The notes beneath the pieces are model-generated. The model was not told the DNA's origin, did no database searches, and worked only from the letters and a program-made list of their open reading frames with translations. Shown here in pieces: positions 35,109-46,972 of a DNA stretch of 64,000 bases. Position 1 is the stretch's first letter, and the number at the start of each line of letters is the position of its first letter. Both the position numbers and the translations under genes were made by a program. This DNA comes from Epiperipatus broadwayi (taxonomy: Eukaryota > Onychophora > Udeonychophora > Euonychophora > Peripatidae), in contig JAQFVV010006476.1 of NCBI GenBank assembly GCA_028023455.1, positions 432,001-496,000 of the forward strand, written 5' to 3'.

Positions 35109-35855
35109 CATGAATATGTATTTTAAATAAAGACATCAATGGATATATGCTATTTAGAATTTTGTATTTTTATAAAGGTGTTAAAATTACAGATCAGAAT
35201 TAAAGATTTATATGCAGATAAAAAGAGCATTAAAGAAATCATTGATTTAATTGTTATTATAGTTTGTAATAAATTTTCAACTTACATAAATATATGGGTT
35301 TTCTATGTTTCTACTGTTTTATATTTATTTAATCAGTTTGATATAAAAAAAAAAAAGGAATAAAATGGTTTTTTATAAGGTATTTTTATTTTTTTTACAT
35401 TGAGTTTGCACTATATGATAAATAATGTACTTTTTGTCTTCATGCCCATATTAATGCATTTTTATTATGATCATTTTTCATATTATAGGTACATTTTGTC
35501 AGTAGTCATTCCTGTATATCATTGATTTGTTCATTAAACTTGAAAGTAGGATATAAAATATTCAGTATAGAAAGAATGACCCAGAGTAAAAAGAAGTTGC
35601 CAATTACTAGTTAAACTATAATAACTATTTTATTTCACCTTTATTTTATAACTAATAACATGCCGATGCATTGCGGTGAACCTTTTTTATATAATAATTT
35701 GTGTAGGCTTTCAATATCATAATTTCTGCAGACTAAGCGCTGTCGGAGTTTTGTTACTCCATAATCATAAGATTATTAATATCATTATATGCAAATGTAT
35801 GAAAACTAACTCCTATACGGTAAAACAAGTGTCTTTTCTATTTATTGAGTTGATA
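35109..35855. other. No recognised feature
   Basis: AT-rich noncoding sequence. The short open frames here are rich in Ile, Tyr and Lys as base composition predicts. Confidence 0.4.
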
Positions 35856-36990
35856 TCATTGGTGAAAAAAAAAAAATTCCTTGATTTTTCTCTTGATGTC
35901 ATTCCTTTCTGTGCATAATATATTGGCCTTGGAGAGTTCATATCTGTGGTTGAGCTCTTGCTGCTGGTCAGCAAATACAGAACTGCCTTCTTTTTTGGTT
36001 ATTGCTCTTGTATATGTGTATTTGTGTTGAGCCAATCTATTGCCAATTGTGGCACAAGTCACCATAATAAACAGCATCACATTCCATTTGAGGGCACACA
36101 ATTCTATATACTACCTGGGGGGGGGGGGTTGCTTCAATATTTCTTTTATCTTTGGTATTATTAATAAGCCTATTGGTGTTTGGAGGAGTTCTAAATCCTA
36201 GTTTAAATTCTGTCTGTAAAGTTTTATAGAAGTTTTCTGTCACTGCAGGTATATATGGTACAGTCAGATGTCTGTCTTTTTATTTTTATTTTGCTGAAGT
36301 TTTTTATGAGAGCCTTCAATCCTGTTGGCTATTGTTCTGTAATTAAAGCCCATGCTTATTAAATCCCTGATGTAGCTGGTGATGTTATTTTTCTTGTCCG
36401 ACTCTAATTTGCATAGATGGTGATTACAAAATAAGAAAGCAGATAGCCCTGCAAGTTTGTGTGATTTGGGGGATTTTGAGAGTGGATGGAGGTAACCTCT
36501 AATGCTCAAGGGCTTGATCATCATGGAATAATTGAGTGCAGCATTCTCTCTTGATTTTTAAATCAAGGTACTTGATTACATTTTGCTCATCCTCATATGT
36601 ACAACTATAATAAAAAAAACCTCACATATATATTAGAAATTATCACAACCACAACTGGATTTTGGACATGAAGATATATTCACTAACAATTTTAACGCTT
36701 TATGTTGTCTTGGTATGAATTTCCTACCAACACAAGTTTTCACAAATATATTTCAATGTTGCAAGAGTTAGAAGGGCTTTGTTGCAATTCAATATTATTA
36801 CCTTTATAGTTTTTGAGAGAAGTCTTGATTCTACTGACTGATTGTAAAGACAAACTTTTTTGTCAGTTAATCTGTCAATTTTTTTTTTAGCATTCAAACG
36901 AAGTACAAAATCTATTAACAAGTTGAGTTAGAATTTTACTGTAAAGTTTTAAACTGGATGTCTTTCTTAAAGCAAATAAGCCAAGCTTTG
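35856..36990 (-). pseudogene. Penelope-like element 3' part with GIY-YIG endonuclease, decayed
   Basis: From right to left on the minus strand: VIKYLDLKIKRE near 36,560-36,590; HPLSKSPKSHKLAGLSAF...YIRDLISMGFNYRTI (36,264-36,524), which resembles the region after the reverse transcriptase; FKLGFRTPPNTNRL (near 36,200); then VVYRIVCPQ...YYGD, the GIY-YIG-like start, with IGNRLAQHK and ERNDIKRKIKE (35,856-36,101) completing the domain. Penelope-like elements couple a telomerase-like reverse transcriptase to this endonuclease. Frames shift several times and a G tract (about 36,117-36,129) lies inside. The right boundary is uncertain; 36,600-36,990 is only weakly coding-like. Confidence 0.75.
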
Positions 36991-37147
36991 AGAAAAATTT
37001 ATGGTCATTCATGAGTCAAGATTAGATCGATACTCCCAGAAATCCCCCTTTTGAAGAACTTGATGGTTCAAGTGAAATATTGTCCAATAGAAGATGTGTA
37101 CCTATTGATTGAGAAGCCTACTATTATAAATGTGTCACAAAATTCAT

Positions 37148-37391
37148 CACATGATCACCATTTCTTATGCTTGCTCATAACTGTTACTAAACAGGCAAAA
37201 CTCTCCATACAGTAGTGCCACTCAGTGCAAGCCAGGCTCCTCACTGATAAAAACCACAAGCTAGAAACTAGTCTGGGGATATTGGATGAGTAGGCATTGG
37301 ATAGGGTTTTTATGCACAAGCCTTCTGGCATCCATTAATTACTCTGGCTTGCACTGAGTGGCGCTACTGTATGGAGAATTTTGCCTGTTTT
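37148..37391 (-). mobile_element. Family A hairpin retroposon, partial second arm
   Basis: A perfect 9-bp duplication, aaaattcat, flanks it at 37139-37147 and 37392-37400. Left: the tail antisense (CACATGATCACC), then AAACAGGCAAAACTCTCCAT...GTGCCACTCAGTGCAAGCC. Right: the matching inverted arm ending ATTTTGCCTGTTT. Between them only one orientation of the core remains (GGCTCCTCACTGATAAAAAC). Confidence 0.8.
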
Positions 37392-37400
37392 AAAATTCAT

Positions 37401-37832
37401 TATCCTTGTCACTATTCTCCTGTTTATTTATATATATATATAGTGACTTTTTGTCCAACTTCCTTATTTCTTTTAGTTTCATATTGATGATCAGTCTAAT
37501 CAAAACAAAACCAATTACTTCACTTTTCTACTGAACATTAAACAGTAATGTGATTTCTATGATTGCAATAGTAACATTTTAACTTTTTCTTTGTTCAAAA
37601 GATAGTAAATTCACTATCTCTTTTCATCACTTTTATGTATGTCCTTTATAGTAGAGTACTGTTTTCTATATTATTCTTCCTTAAGTCTGAACTATCATCA
37701 GTGTCTATTACTATCCTAAAATAGTTTATGAATTCTAGCTTAAATTTATCTTAATATTTCTGAAGAATAAGAATATGAACTTGCATTTAACATAGTTGCT
37801 TTTGTTTCTCTAGTTTAGTATTGATATACATA
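37401..37832. other. No recognised feature
   Basis: AT-rich spacer with a TA microsatellite near 37,430. Confidence 0.4.
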
Positions 37833-38285
37833 CACCGTGTTTCAATAAAGGTTCTTTCTCCAACTTGGCTGATGGCTATCTCTGAATCAATGCATGTTTT
37901 AAATGGTGACATGTTGGTTATTCATCACAAAGTTTAAAGTGCTAGTGTGTTTGGATCATGAGTTATGACATGAAATGTGATGTGTTTCATGTCTTGATCC
38001 ATAATCAAACACAATGCTTCTAATAATTTTGTTTTAAATTATATAAAACGGTTGCTAAAATATTTGAAATTATTCAAATTATGTATGACAGTGACACCAT
38101 GAATTGTAAGCATGTTTTCAAGTTGTTTGGTAAATGTCAAGATGGCAAGGGAAGCATTGAAGACAATCTACAAAAAATACGAAACATAGTATCATATTTC
38201 ATGCCATAACTCATGATCCAGACATAACTAGTGCCTTTCTTTGATTCAGAGATTGTCAACTTAGGGAGAGACTGGCACACTCGGT
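37833..38285 (+). mobile_element. Mariner-derived MITE with transposase N-terminal stub
   Basis: Inverted ends CACCGTGTTTCAATAAAG and ...CACACTCGGTG lie next to TA dinucleotides, and subterminal ATCTCTGAATCAATG recurs inverted as TTGATTCAGAGATTGT. Bases 38,027-38,167 translate to FCFKLYKTVAKIFEIIQ...VFKLFGKCQDGKGSIEDN. This resembles the N-terminal helix-turn-helix region of mariner transposases (pattern FCxKLGKxATETFExI...VFEWHKRFKxGRxSVED). The DDD catalytic part is absent. It is an internally deleted, non-autonomous copy; related copies are at 46.4 and 56.7 kb. Confidence 0.7.
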
Positions 38286-39169
38286 GTATAATTAGTAATC
38301 CAGGATCATTTCTTACATTGTAATTATTGAGGGCATTAGTCAAATCAAAATCTAACTCTATTATGTCTTTTTCAGATGCATCTATTTAATTTCCTCTAGA
38401 TTTATAATATATAGTTCAAAAGCATTCTAAACATTTATATAAAAGCCTGCCACTTCTTTATGAGAACCTGTTGGAATGTAAACCTGACTTATGTGCATTT
38501 GATTCTTTTTGTTAAACTAAATAAACAATTTGTGACTATTGGGTGTGATATACCATTACTCTCGTCATACTTGTCCTTCAATCTTGTATTCATATTATCA
38601 GTCTATAAAGTAATTCATTAATTTTTTGTTTATAATTAATTTCCTTCTATTTGTGTCTTTGTAGTAAAGAAAGAAGTATTGATAATACTACACAAATAGA
38701 GTTGTTTATTTGTGACGAATAATGGAAATCCATGTATTGTATTCTGTAGTGCCAAATTTTAAATATATCGTTGAATATTACAACCACTCTCATTCACTAC
38801 AGGTTTTCTTACTTTCAAGTATGAATTTACTAATATTTATTAAGATTTTAATTTGTGAAATATATTTAATATTATCTTACTTATTTAAAAACAATGTTAA
38901 TCACATTCAAGTGATGTGATAATTTTTAAATTTTAAAATTAAAATTTACTGCTGAAAGCTAATTATAAATTAAGCTATTAAAACTATAGTACTATGTAGA
39001 AAACATATTCTGAGTTCTAGTGTAGTTGATAAGACAAAACATTTCCTATCGGGTCTTGAATCATCTATTTTATGGTAAGATAGTACTTGGTAATATTCCA
39101 AGGCGTACTAAAGTTTGGCACTATAAAAATGTATTTTTATACATTAGTACTCATTTCTTTATTTACATC
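38286..39169. other. No recognised feature
   Basis: AT-rich noncoding sequence; short frames only. Confidence 0.4.
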
Positions 39170-39180
39170 ATATATATGAT

Positions 39181-39437
39181 GCTGAAATAAATTGAGATAC
39201 TGCCAAATCTCTTTGTACTCGTTATAATACTTAACTGACAGCCAATCAGATATGATAGCTGCCCTTTTCTCGTAAAATCTTTGTCGTGTGTTTAAGGTTT
39301 GGTTGTCATTTGGATAGCTATCATAACATCTGGTTGGCTGTCAGTTAAGTATTATAACGAGCGCAAAGAGATTTGGCAGTATCTCAAATTATTTCAGTTT
39401 CAACTATCTGCGTTTCGCAAATTAAAATATTATTTAG
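39181..39437 (+). mobile_element. Family E hairpin retroposon with one-sided tail
   Basis: A perfect 11-bp duplication, atatatatgat, flanks it at 39170-39180 and 39438-39448. Arms of about 82 bp (39,181-39,262 and 39,313-39,397) are inverted copies containing CTGACAGCCAA/TTGGCTGTCAG and CCAAATCTCTTTG/CAAAGAGATTTGG. The unpaired tail is 39,398-39,437 (...CTATCTGCGTTTCGCAAATT). It resembles the family D tail (AATGTGCGTTTAATAAATT). Confidence 0.8.
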
Positions 39438-39448
39438 ATATATATGAT

Positions 39449-40134
39449 AATAAATAAAAAGAATGAGTAGAGGATATTTCCATATAATCTTTAGAAAAAT
39501 ATATTAGCATATTTCTCTAGTCATTACTTCTTTTTGTTTCTAATCAAACCCAAGTCAGAAAAAAGCTATTGTGATCTACTAGAGAAATAGTTCAGCTTAG
39601 TAACTATCAGTAGTAATTGATAGCTACCTAGCAACATCCTGCTAATATATATTTTTATTCATTAGATGAAAATTTCCCCACTTATCATAATTAATCCATA
39701 AAAGTATTCAACATATATTCATGTTGTAATTGAATAAATAAGTGATAAACCTTTAAGTAAATACGAACACGGTGTACCAATTATGTAATGAAATAGTGCT
39801 GATTAAATTCTAAATGTGTAGTTAATACAATTTGTTTGAGTATTGGTAATCAAATAATAGAATAATAGATATATATTTTTATCATTGTTATTTATAAAAG
39901 GTATCACAGTAAAATTCTGGCTTGGATATAAAACTATTCATTCCTAAGCACCTCCTCCTGTTACTACATCTGGATGTAATTTAAATCAATGAAAAGCAAT
40001 ATTGCAGCATTATAACGAATAATTAAGACTAAGGAGCAATGAATAAAAAATACTATAAATTATTAAAAGCAATAAAATTTAATTAATAAAATAATACTTA
40101 GTATAGAAATTGGTTATTTACAAAATTAGAAATG
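39449..40134. other. No recognised feature
   Basis: AT-rich noncoding sequence between a family E element and a SINE. Confidence 0.4.
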
Positions 40135-40505
40135 TAAGGCATTCAAACTCAGACTTTCACACCATCGACAACCTTGGTACTAACGTGGGCTTTGAACATT
40201 CTATCATCAGATTTTCGATGAAATGGACGGCTGAAAGTTGTGGGTTGGAGTAATTTGAAGCCTCTCCATTAATGTATGGAGATTGGCTGCTTTAATATAA
40301 AGCTGAGCACTGATTGTATATATGTGTGGAGATAGTAATCTGGACCAACTGATGATTGCTGGTTTAGCATGAAATACGTATATTGGTGATTATTTATCTT
40401 TTTAACGTGTGTGATCAGGTGGGTCAGCAATATGAGATGGCATGGAGAGTTGAGGGTCGTGTGAAAGTCTGAGTTCGAATCCCTTATATATTACATTATA
40501 TGTGC
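40135..40505. repeat. SINE-like unit with tRNA-like ends in opposite orientation
   Basis: The minus strand of 40,135-40,190 reads GGTGTGAAAGTCTGAGTTTG. The plus strand of about 40,460-40,480 reads CGTGTGAAAGTCTGAGTTCG. Both are B-box-like, so the unit is bounded by inverted copies of a tRNA-like head. Between them, 40,330-40,390 (minus) matches family K (TTTCATGCTAAACCAGC, CATCAGTTGGTCCAGAT). Together this suggests K is the body of a tRNA-derived SINE. Confidence 0.5.
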
Positions 40506-41338
40506 AGGTGTGTGTAAGCCTGTACAGTGTATTAAATTAAAGTTCGAAACAAAAATAATAATTAAGTAAAAGAAAATGTATGACATTTTATAATCGGTCT
40601 GTTCCTAATACTAATTTTGGAAAAATTAAGTTTAACTTTTTAAAAATTCAAATATTCTAATATTTAATTAGCCCAACCATGATCGCAATAACATTGATAG
40701 AGTTATTTATCCAAATTCTTATATATTTATTATTTTTTAAAAATTTTAATCCCAAATAAATATAAATATTGCCAACATTAAATTATGAATATAAATTATT
40801 AAATGTATACCTTTTTGATAAAAATGCATACAATCTTTGAAAAATGTTTTGTACATGTAGGTTTACAATTTGTTTATAAGAAGTCTATTTCTTTGCCTAT
40901 CTAAGATATCTAAATAAGTGCATAACTATACTCTACAGCATTAATTTATTTACGATTAATTTCAAAGTTTAGACATTTCGTAATTTTGGGATTCTCATTC
41001 AAGTATATATGATAATGTTATTTTTTTGTCTTTCCTTATTATTATTATTATTATGTTGAGTACAGCAAGTCATAAATCTACTGCTCTAGTAATGGATGCA
41101 AATCTAATCTTATTTGGTAGACAAATTTTTAGTGAATTCTCATAGAAATATTAACAATTTTTTTCTGTCTTCCAAGATAGCGTCTACTATGTAAAGCTGC
41201 AATTATAGTAATAGATAAAAATAAATAAATGTTTTTAAGATTTTCTACTTGATCAGGTGGCTAGTATTGTATCAGAAGATTTTGCAACAATCAGTAGTAA
41301 CTTACTTAATACATAGATTATTTAAAGGCAGTCTACAT
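40506..41338. other. No recognised feature
   Basis: AT-rich noncoding sequence with a short ATT repeat near 41,039. Confidence 0.4.
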
Positions 41339-41347
41339 AAATGTTAT

Positions 41348-41535
41348 TTATTGCTTACAACAGTGAAGCTTAGAGCTCTGATGAAGATTGCTAGATAGTC
41401 GAAACTGTAAGGAAAATAAAGAAGTTTTTAAGAAAATTTGTTTGCATTAAAGTGTATATGAAAGAACTGTTGTAAGCAATATATATATATGAATATATGA
41501 AGATATGCAAAGAACGTGAAAGAGAAGAATAAGAG
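41348..41535 (+). mobile_element. Family C retroposon, short-stem copy
   Basis: A 9-bp duplication, aaatgttat, flanks it at 41339-41347 and 41536-41544. The stem is only about 16 bp (TTGCTTACAACAGT near 41,350 and ACTGTTGTAAGCAA near 41,470). The loop keeps one copy of CTCTGATGAAGATTG...AGTCGAAAC and AATAAAGAAG. The right end (ATATGAAGATATGCAAAG...) is the family C tail also seen, inverted, at 28,906. Confidence 0.7.
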
Positions 41536-41544
41536 AAATGTTAT

Positions 41545-44406
41545 GTAGTTACTCAACTCTTCAAAACAGCTTTTATATAGCACTCATAAACTTAAATTCA
41601 GGAGCAGTTGAGAGAACTTGAAAAAAAGGCATTGGCAAATTATTTTAAAGGTGGATTTATTTTAGTTACTCATCCTTCAAGCACCTTGTCCAAAAGAAAC
41701 GAAATTAAGTTAGATATTCTGCTTTGCTGCTGTGGTGCAACATCCGGGTCCTCCGATATTGTATAAATATTTGAAATTCACTGCTTATTGCTGACACTGT
41801 CATGTTATTCTGGCAATATATTAACATTTTTATTAGTTGTGCTGTTGTTATTTGACTGGTTAATCTCTTTTATAAACTTAGTTTATTATTTAATTGTTTT
41901 GTTTATAAAGACTTTCAATATTATATTGTCCAATTCTTGGACATCATCATATTTTATTTTTCAATAATTATGTGATTTAAAATAATAATCAAAATAAATA
42001 ATTTATCTCATAATTAAAAAAAAACTTACTTTAAAAAATTAAAAAAAAAAAGAGTCAACATTTTCTTTTGTTATACAATTGTATAAAATAATTTTTATTT
42101 TTTATTTAAATCTTATGTAATTTTCTATTTTTAATTAGATATAAAATAGTAAATTTGATATTTTATTTCTAATTAAAGATTTAAAAATATTATAAGATTT
42201 AAGTAAAAAATAAAATATACAGATGGTTTTTCAGATAGCACATCTCTATATATGTGATCATGTGATGATGTGGCGATCACATGATGTGTTGGCATGGCAT
42301 AGGACTTCATTGTTTTATTTCCTTCTCCAGAAATAAAAATATATATACTCTTCCCCTCTAACAGAGTATTATTACTAAATTTTAATACTACTATGTTTTT
42401 TTTGTTATGGGGGTGTATTGGTACATTCCAAATGTATATAATAATGATTGAATCATAAGTTGTCTGCTTTGTTCTTTTAACAAATTCACATTGTGAAATA
42501 GTCACAATTAAATTCGTAATATCATCTTTCAAAAAGTTTGAGGATTTACAATCACTTAAAACTTATTTATTTTTGTTCCAAAGTGTCTGATATTCAGCTA
42601 CAACTTTCGCAAGTTATGTGATGTATAATTTTTTAAATTTATTATACCTTACATCAGTCACCATGTGATCAGGAATTAAATGTCTGGTAAATTCTTCAGT
42701 AAATATATATATGTATAAAATAGTTTCGTAACCAGAAATTAAATATCTGATAGTAATTTTATTCTAACAAACATATATGTCATAAAAAGAGGAATACACA
42801 TCACATTTCTATTCTAGCAATGCGTTAATTCTTCAGGGAGCAACATGTAAATATTTGCATTTATAAAAAAACCCACAATATAAATTTGGAATCTAATTCA
42901 TCGGCCATACTTTCTTCTTATTACCAACAAAGAATCTTCTAGAGTATATATTTTATAAAATGGTTATCTTAAACTCATGATATTGTTAATAATTATTTTT
43001 CTTTGCTCTTTATAATTATTTGCTTGTTGTTACATTAATTTTCCATAGATAAGGTTTGAAAGGAGAGACATGTCACTCATAAAATGATATTCGTAATAAT
43101 AATTAATGCTTATTTTATTCTTTGTTCCGATCGTGGTCAATCCGTATAACATTTGTGTAATGTTTATAGCTCAGTACAATTTTATATTTAAATTCTAAAA
43201 ATATATTCTCCAGTACTCGTATTTTTCCTTGCCAGCATTTTGCTTGATTACTTGTCTTTTCTTCTTTGTGATCGTTAGATCAGAATTAGACCACGTGATA
43301 ATTTCACTGGCCATGAATTTTCTTATCAGGATATGAAAGACAAAATGGGAAGAACTGGGGCAAGCTGAGCTTAGCTAGCTTTGGCGATTCTCATACTTTC
43401 ACCTGAAATATTTTAGGTTTGCTTATGGCGCAGACCATTCGTTTTATTTCTTGGCGTCATTGGAACGGTGCAGGTGAAGTGAGTCTATGCTGGTTATATA
43501 ATGTCGAATGCTGTGGCTGTCCACGATCTTTTGTTCTTAGCACATCGTGGTGGATTGACTATGGTTTGAATAATTTATGTGTTTTACAATCTTAAAATAT
43601 TTATTTGCGAATATCGTGATCCGTTTACATTTTAAACGTATCACTCTCTTCAAGATCAATTCCTAAAATATGAGTTAATTATTTCTTTCTTAAAAATAAT
43701 TTCACCTGTCATAAAGTTATATTTAAAATGGGGTATTTAAAATATTTGTTTCGTGTATCTCAGGTTTGAGTGGGCGTCTTCCATAAAACTCTAATTGTTT
43801 ACATTTATTAAATTGGCATATGAAATATACTGCTCCCTTACTCGAGGCATAATTAATGACAGAATAGAAATTTATGTTAACTAATTTATGAAATAAAAAC
43901 AGAGAGACAATAGATAAATTATACAAATGTTTTATTAAATATATATGTGAATTCAAGCTACCTGTGGTTCATCTATTCATTTCATTCTAAAATTAGCTTT
44001 TCTAATTAATTATTGTGCTGCTATCTGATGACTCAAGGTCACATACATACCATTCCTATATTTAAGTTACTGGATAGGTCTAATTAGAGTTAATATTAGA
44101 ATTAGATGTTCGAATTAATTGAGGCTCATGCTTCACCATTGCTTGCCTCGAAAATGTTAATTAGGTGGCAGATTTAGAGAATGGGTAAACAGGGCAGAAT
44201 CCATAAGTATTCTTCATCTTTGATCTCACGTACAGTTGGATTCGAGGTATTTTTGCCCAGGCCGTGAATTGTGTTGAGTTAACATACAATTTCGATCGGT
44301 ACAATATGGAATATTTAAATAAAAGTTAAATTTTTCTAAAGACAATACTGATATTAGATGATGGAAATAGTCCAATATAAAAGTATAATTCCCCTGAGTT
44401 ACTTTG
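41545..44406. other. No gene recognised; locally higher G+C near 43.3-43.6 kb
   Basis: Mostly AT-rich noncoding sequence. Near 42,250-42,285 lie opposed pieces of the family A tail (GTGATCATGTGATG and CGATCACATGATG). Bases about 43,300-43,560 are richer in G+C and include TTATATAATGTCG, but give no protein or RNA I recognise. The minus frame at 42,173-42,532 has no family resemblance. Confidence 0.4.
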
Positions 44407-45440
44407 AGCAAAATTCTTTTTTTTTATAATTATCTTGTTTCAATAGGCTTTATTGGTTTATAAATATACAAAAAAAAGGAAGAAAAAAAATGAAAAATAA
44501 CAATTTTGATCAGGGCTTACCATTCTCCTGATCGTTACATCAGTTTATAACAATTTACATATATTAATGGGTACACTTTTCATCTCTTTTCCCTCCCCCT
44601 TTTTTTTTTAAAGTCCTGGTGATCTACTTCTTTGGCGATGGTGAGTCTTTTTATAAATTAGAGCGAAGTAGCATTATTGACTAGGTGTCTGAAAAAATGT
44701 TAGGCGATGAAATTTTTTCATCCCTAGTGCGTATGATATCAATTTTGTTTCTAAATGTGTTAGATTGTTTCATGTCCGGTTCAAACATAAGTGTACATCT
44801 GGTACACCATAGTGAGTATAACACAAATGTGCTAGCGCGGATGAGTCCATAAATACCCTTTTCAAAGGAATTGAGAAGTGTTTATATTCCGTAATCCTTG
44901 TTTTTAAAATTTTTTGGAATGTCCCAACGGATATTATTGTATCTGGGGCATGTGAATAATAAGTGTGATAGGGTTTCTGGTTCTCTTTGACAAAGCTTGC
45001 AAATATCTTCAATATTGGTACAGTTCCTTTTATATCTACAGAAGTAAAGAGTTGGAAGTGCATCAAGATTTAGTTTTATGAGGAAATCATAGAATTTTGG
45101 CTCCAATGACCAATATTTGAAGTTTTTGGTCAACTGTTTATTTGTTAAGTTTAGATAAGTTTTCCCGTTATCATTGGAAGGGGGGTTGCAGATTGAGTAA
45201 ACTTCCCAGTATTTCATTTTGTCCATAGGGGGGGGGAGTAAGATTGGGGATGCTTAATAGTGGAGAAATTAGCTTATTCCAGAAGTTATTTGTAGTTGGT
45301 GGTTTGTCTGTGGGTGTGATTTCAACACTGGAATCCTCAGCTCTGAGTCTGTTATTCAGTCTTTCTGCTATGTCATGTTTTTTCTTTTGCTGTGTATTTT
45401 TTCACGTTTTGTTTTGGCAGTACTTCAAATTGATGCCTTT
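44407..45440 (-). pseudogene. LINE 3' end (group M) with zinc knuckle and poly-A tail
   Basis: The minus strand carries WSLEPKFYDFLIKLNLDALP then CKLCQREPETLSHLLFTCPR (44,882-45,226). This is the C-x2-C...H...C end found in many LINE proteins. It continues after a frameshift with FMDSSALAHLCYTHYGV (near 44,800). Upstream (45,244-45,440) the minus strand is also coding-like (AERLNNRLRAEDSSVE). At the 3' end an AATAAA signal (near 44,443) precedes an A tract (44,417-44,425), the mark of a retrotransposed mRNA end. A C tract on the minus strand (plus G run about 45,229-45,237) lies in the body. 5'-truncated and dead. Confidence 0.7.
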
Positions 45441-46392
45441 GATAGTGAAAATTGCTTTATTTAATTTTTCCACTCTCATGCATTATTTTTATGTTCTCAA
45501 TGCCAAAATTGGAATTTCTACAATTTAACTCATGATCTTTAAATACATGATTCATTTTTTTCAAGCCATCTGTTTAATATAAAAATTTATTTTAATTTTT
45601 TGATCTTTGACTATAACAACACTAATTTCCAGTTTTAATTTTCGTTAACACTCAAACTTTTTATGAAATCTCAGGCAATAAATTATTATTTATTTTAATT
45701 TTATAATTATTAATGTTTTTATATTTTTTTATCTTTAACATTGTTGCCTCATCTGTTCAAATTGGCCATTATTTCGTATAGTATGTAAAATACTTGAAAT
45801 ATAATTGTTCTGCTTTTTATTTATTACTGTTATTATTATGTGATGTGGATATTTATTATTAATGATTTAATACAATTTACTCCCAAGTACGGAATATATT
45901 AATACCATTCTTAATACCTAATTTTGTAAGTTGCATTGTATTTCATGTATATATAATACAAATCAAATGTCCATTAATTAAAAAACAATTATGATTATAA
46001 TAAATATAACAGTTAATTACTGTTACATTTATTATTTTTATTGTTATTATATATATATTCTAATAATTTTAATAAAATCATAAATTACGACTTTTAAATA
46101 TAATACTCTGAGAATATAAGCTTATTTACAAAACAACTAAGTTTGAATACATTACTAAAATAATTCACACATCATATTCGTAAAGAATCATTGCTTTTAA
46201 CACACAAAGAAACAACACCCACTTTTTCATGTCAATTTCAATCTATCTTTTGTCTAACCAATAGATTGGAATCTATTGGAATTATTTAGCTTGTTTCTAA
46301 GTTTGTTAAAAATGATTGTTTAGGAATTTTATTTTAAATTTATTGTAATAACATATTCAGATTTATTGCTCTATGAATGAATATATATGTGT
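45441..46392. other. Very AT-rich, no recognised feature
   Basis: No coding or structural signal seen; short TA repeats near 46,050. Confidence 0.45.
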
Positions 46393-46872
46393 ACAAAGTG
46401 TATCTCAGTAAAAAAAGTGACTGATATCTGGTTCTTTTTCCAAGTTGCCTGAAGAGCCATCTGTGAATCAATAAACTGTGATATAGTTTAGTTACTTTCA
46501 AAAGATTTAAGGAACTAGTATATCTATATCATGAGGTAAGACATGAAATGTGATTGTGTTTTGTACCTTAATCCACAATGGAATCATGTCCTAACATCTT
46601 TTGTTTTAATCTGGAAGAAAATACTGTTGAAATGTTTGAATGATTCAGTTGTTAGAATATTTTCAAGTCATTTATAAGATTCATATTGGTAATGAGAGCA
46701 TTGAAGCCGATTCAGCAAGAAGCAAAACAGTATCACATTTCATCTTGTAAATTATGATCCAAACATCTTAGTACTTTAAATTTTTTTATGGTAAATAGCT
46801 AATGCATTGATTTAGAGATGGCATCGAACATGTTTGGAGAGAGAACTTGGCACTTTTTCACTAAGCCATACC
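46393..46872 (+). mobile_element. Mariner-derived MITE, second copy
   Basis: Starts ACAAAGTGTATCTCAGTAAA and ends ...CTTTTTCACTAAGCCATACC, with subterminal CATCTGTGAATCAATAAA and TTGATTTAGAGATGGC as inverted counterparts. Near 46,600 a degraded FCFNLEENTVEMFE matches the transposase stub of the copy at 37.8 kb. Collinear with that copy and with 56.7 kb. Confidence 0.65.
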
Positions 46873-46902
46873 ATATATATATATATGAATTAAATATTTT
46901 CC

Positions 46903-46972
46903 ATAAAGAATAGAAATGAGGAGATAATATCCAGCTAATAAAGAATAGAAATGAGGAGATAATATCCAGCTA
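46903..46972 (+). repeat. Exact tandem duplication, two 35-bp units
   Basis: ATAAAGAATAGAAATGAGGA and the following 15 bases occur twice head to tail, essentially without difference, implying a recent slippage or duplication event just beyond the MITE end. Confidence 0.85.
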
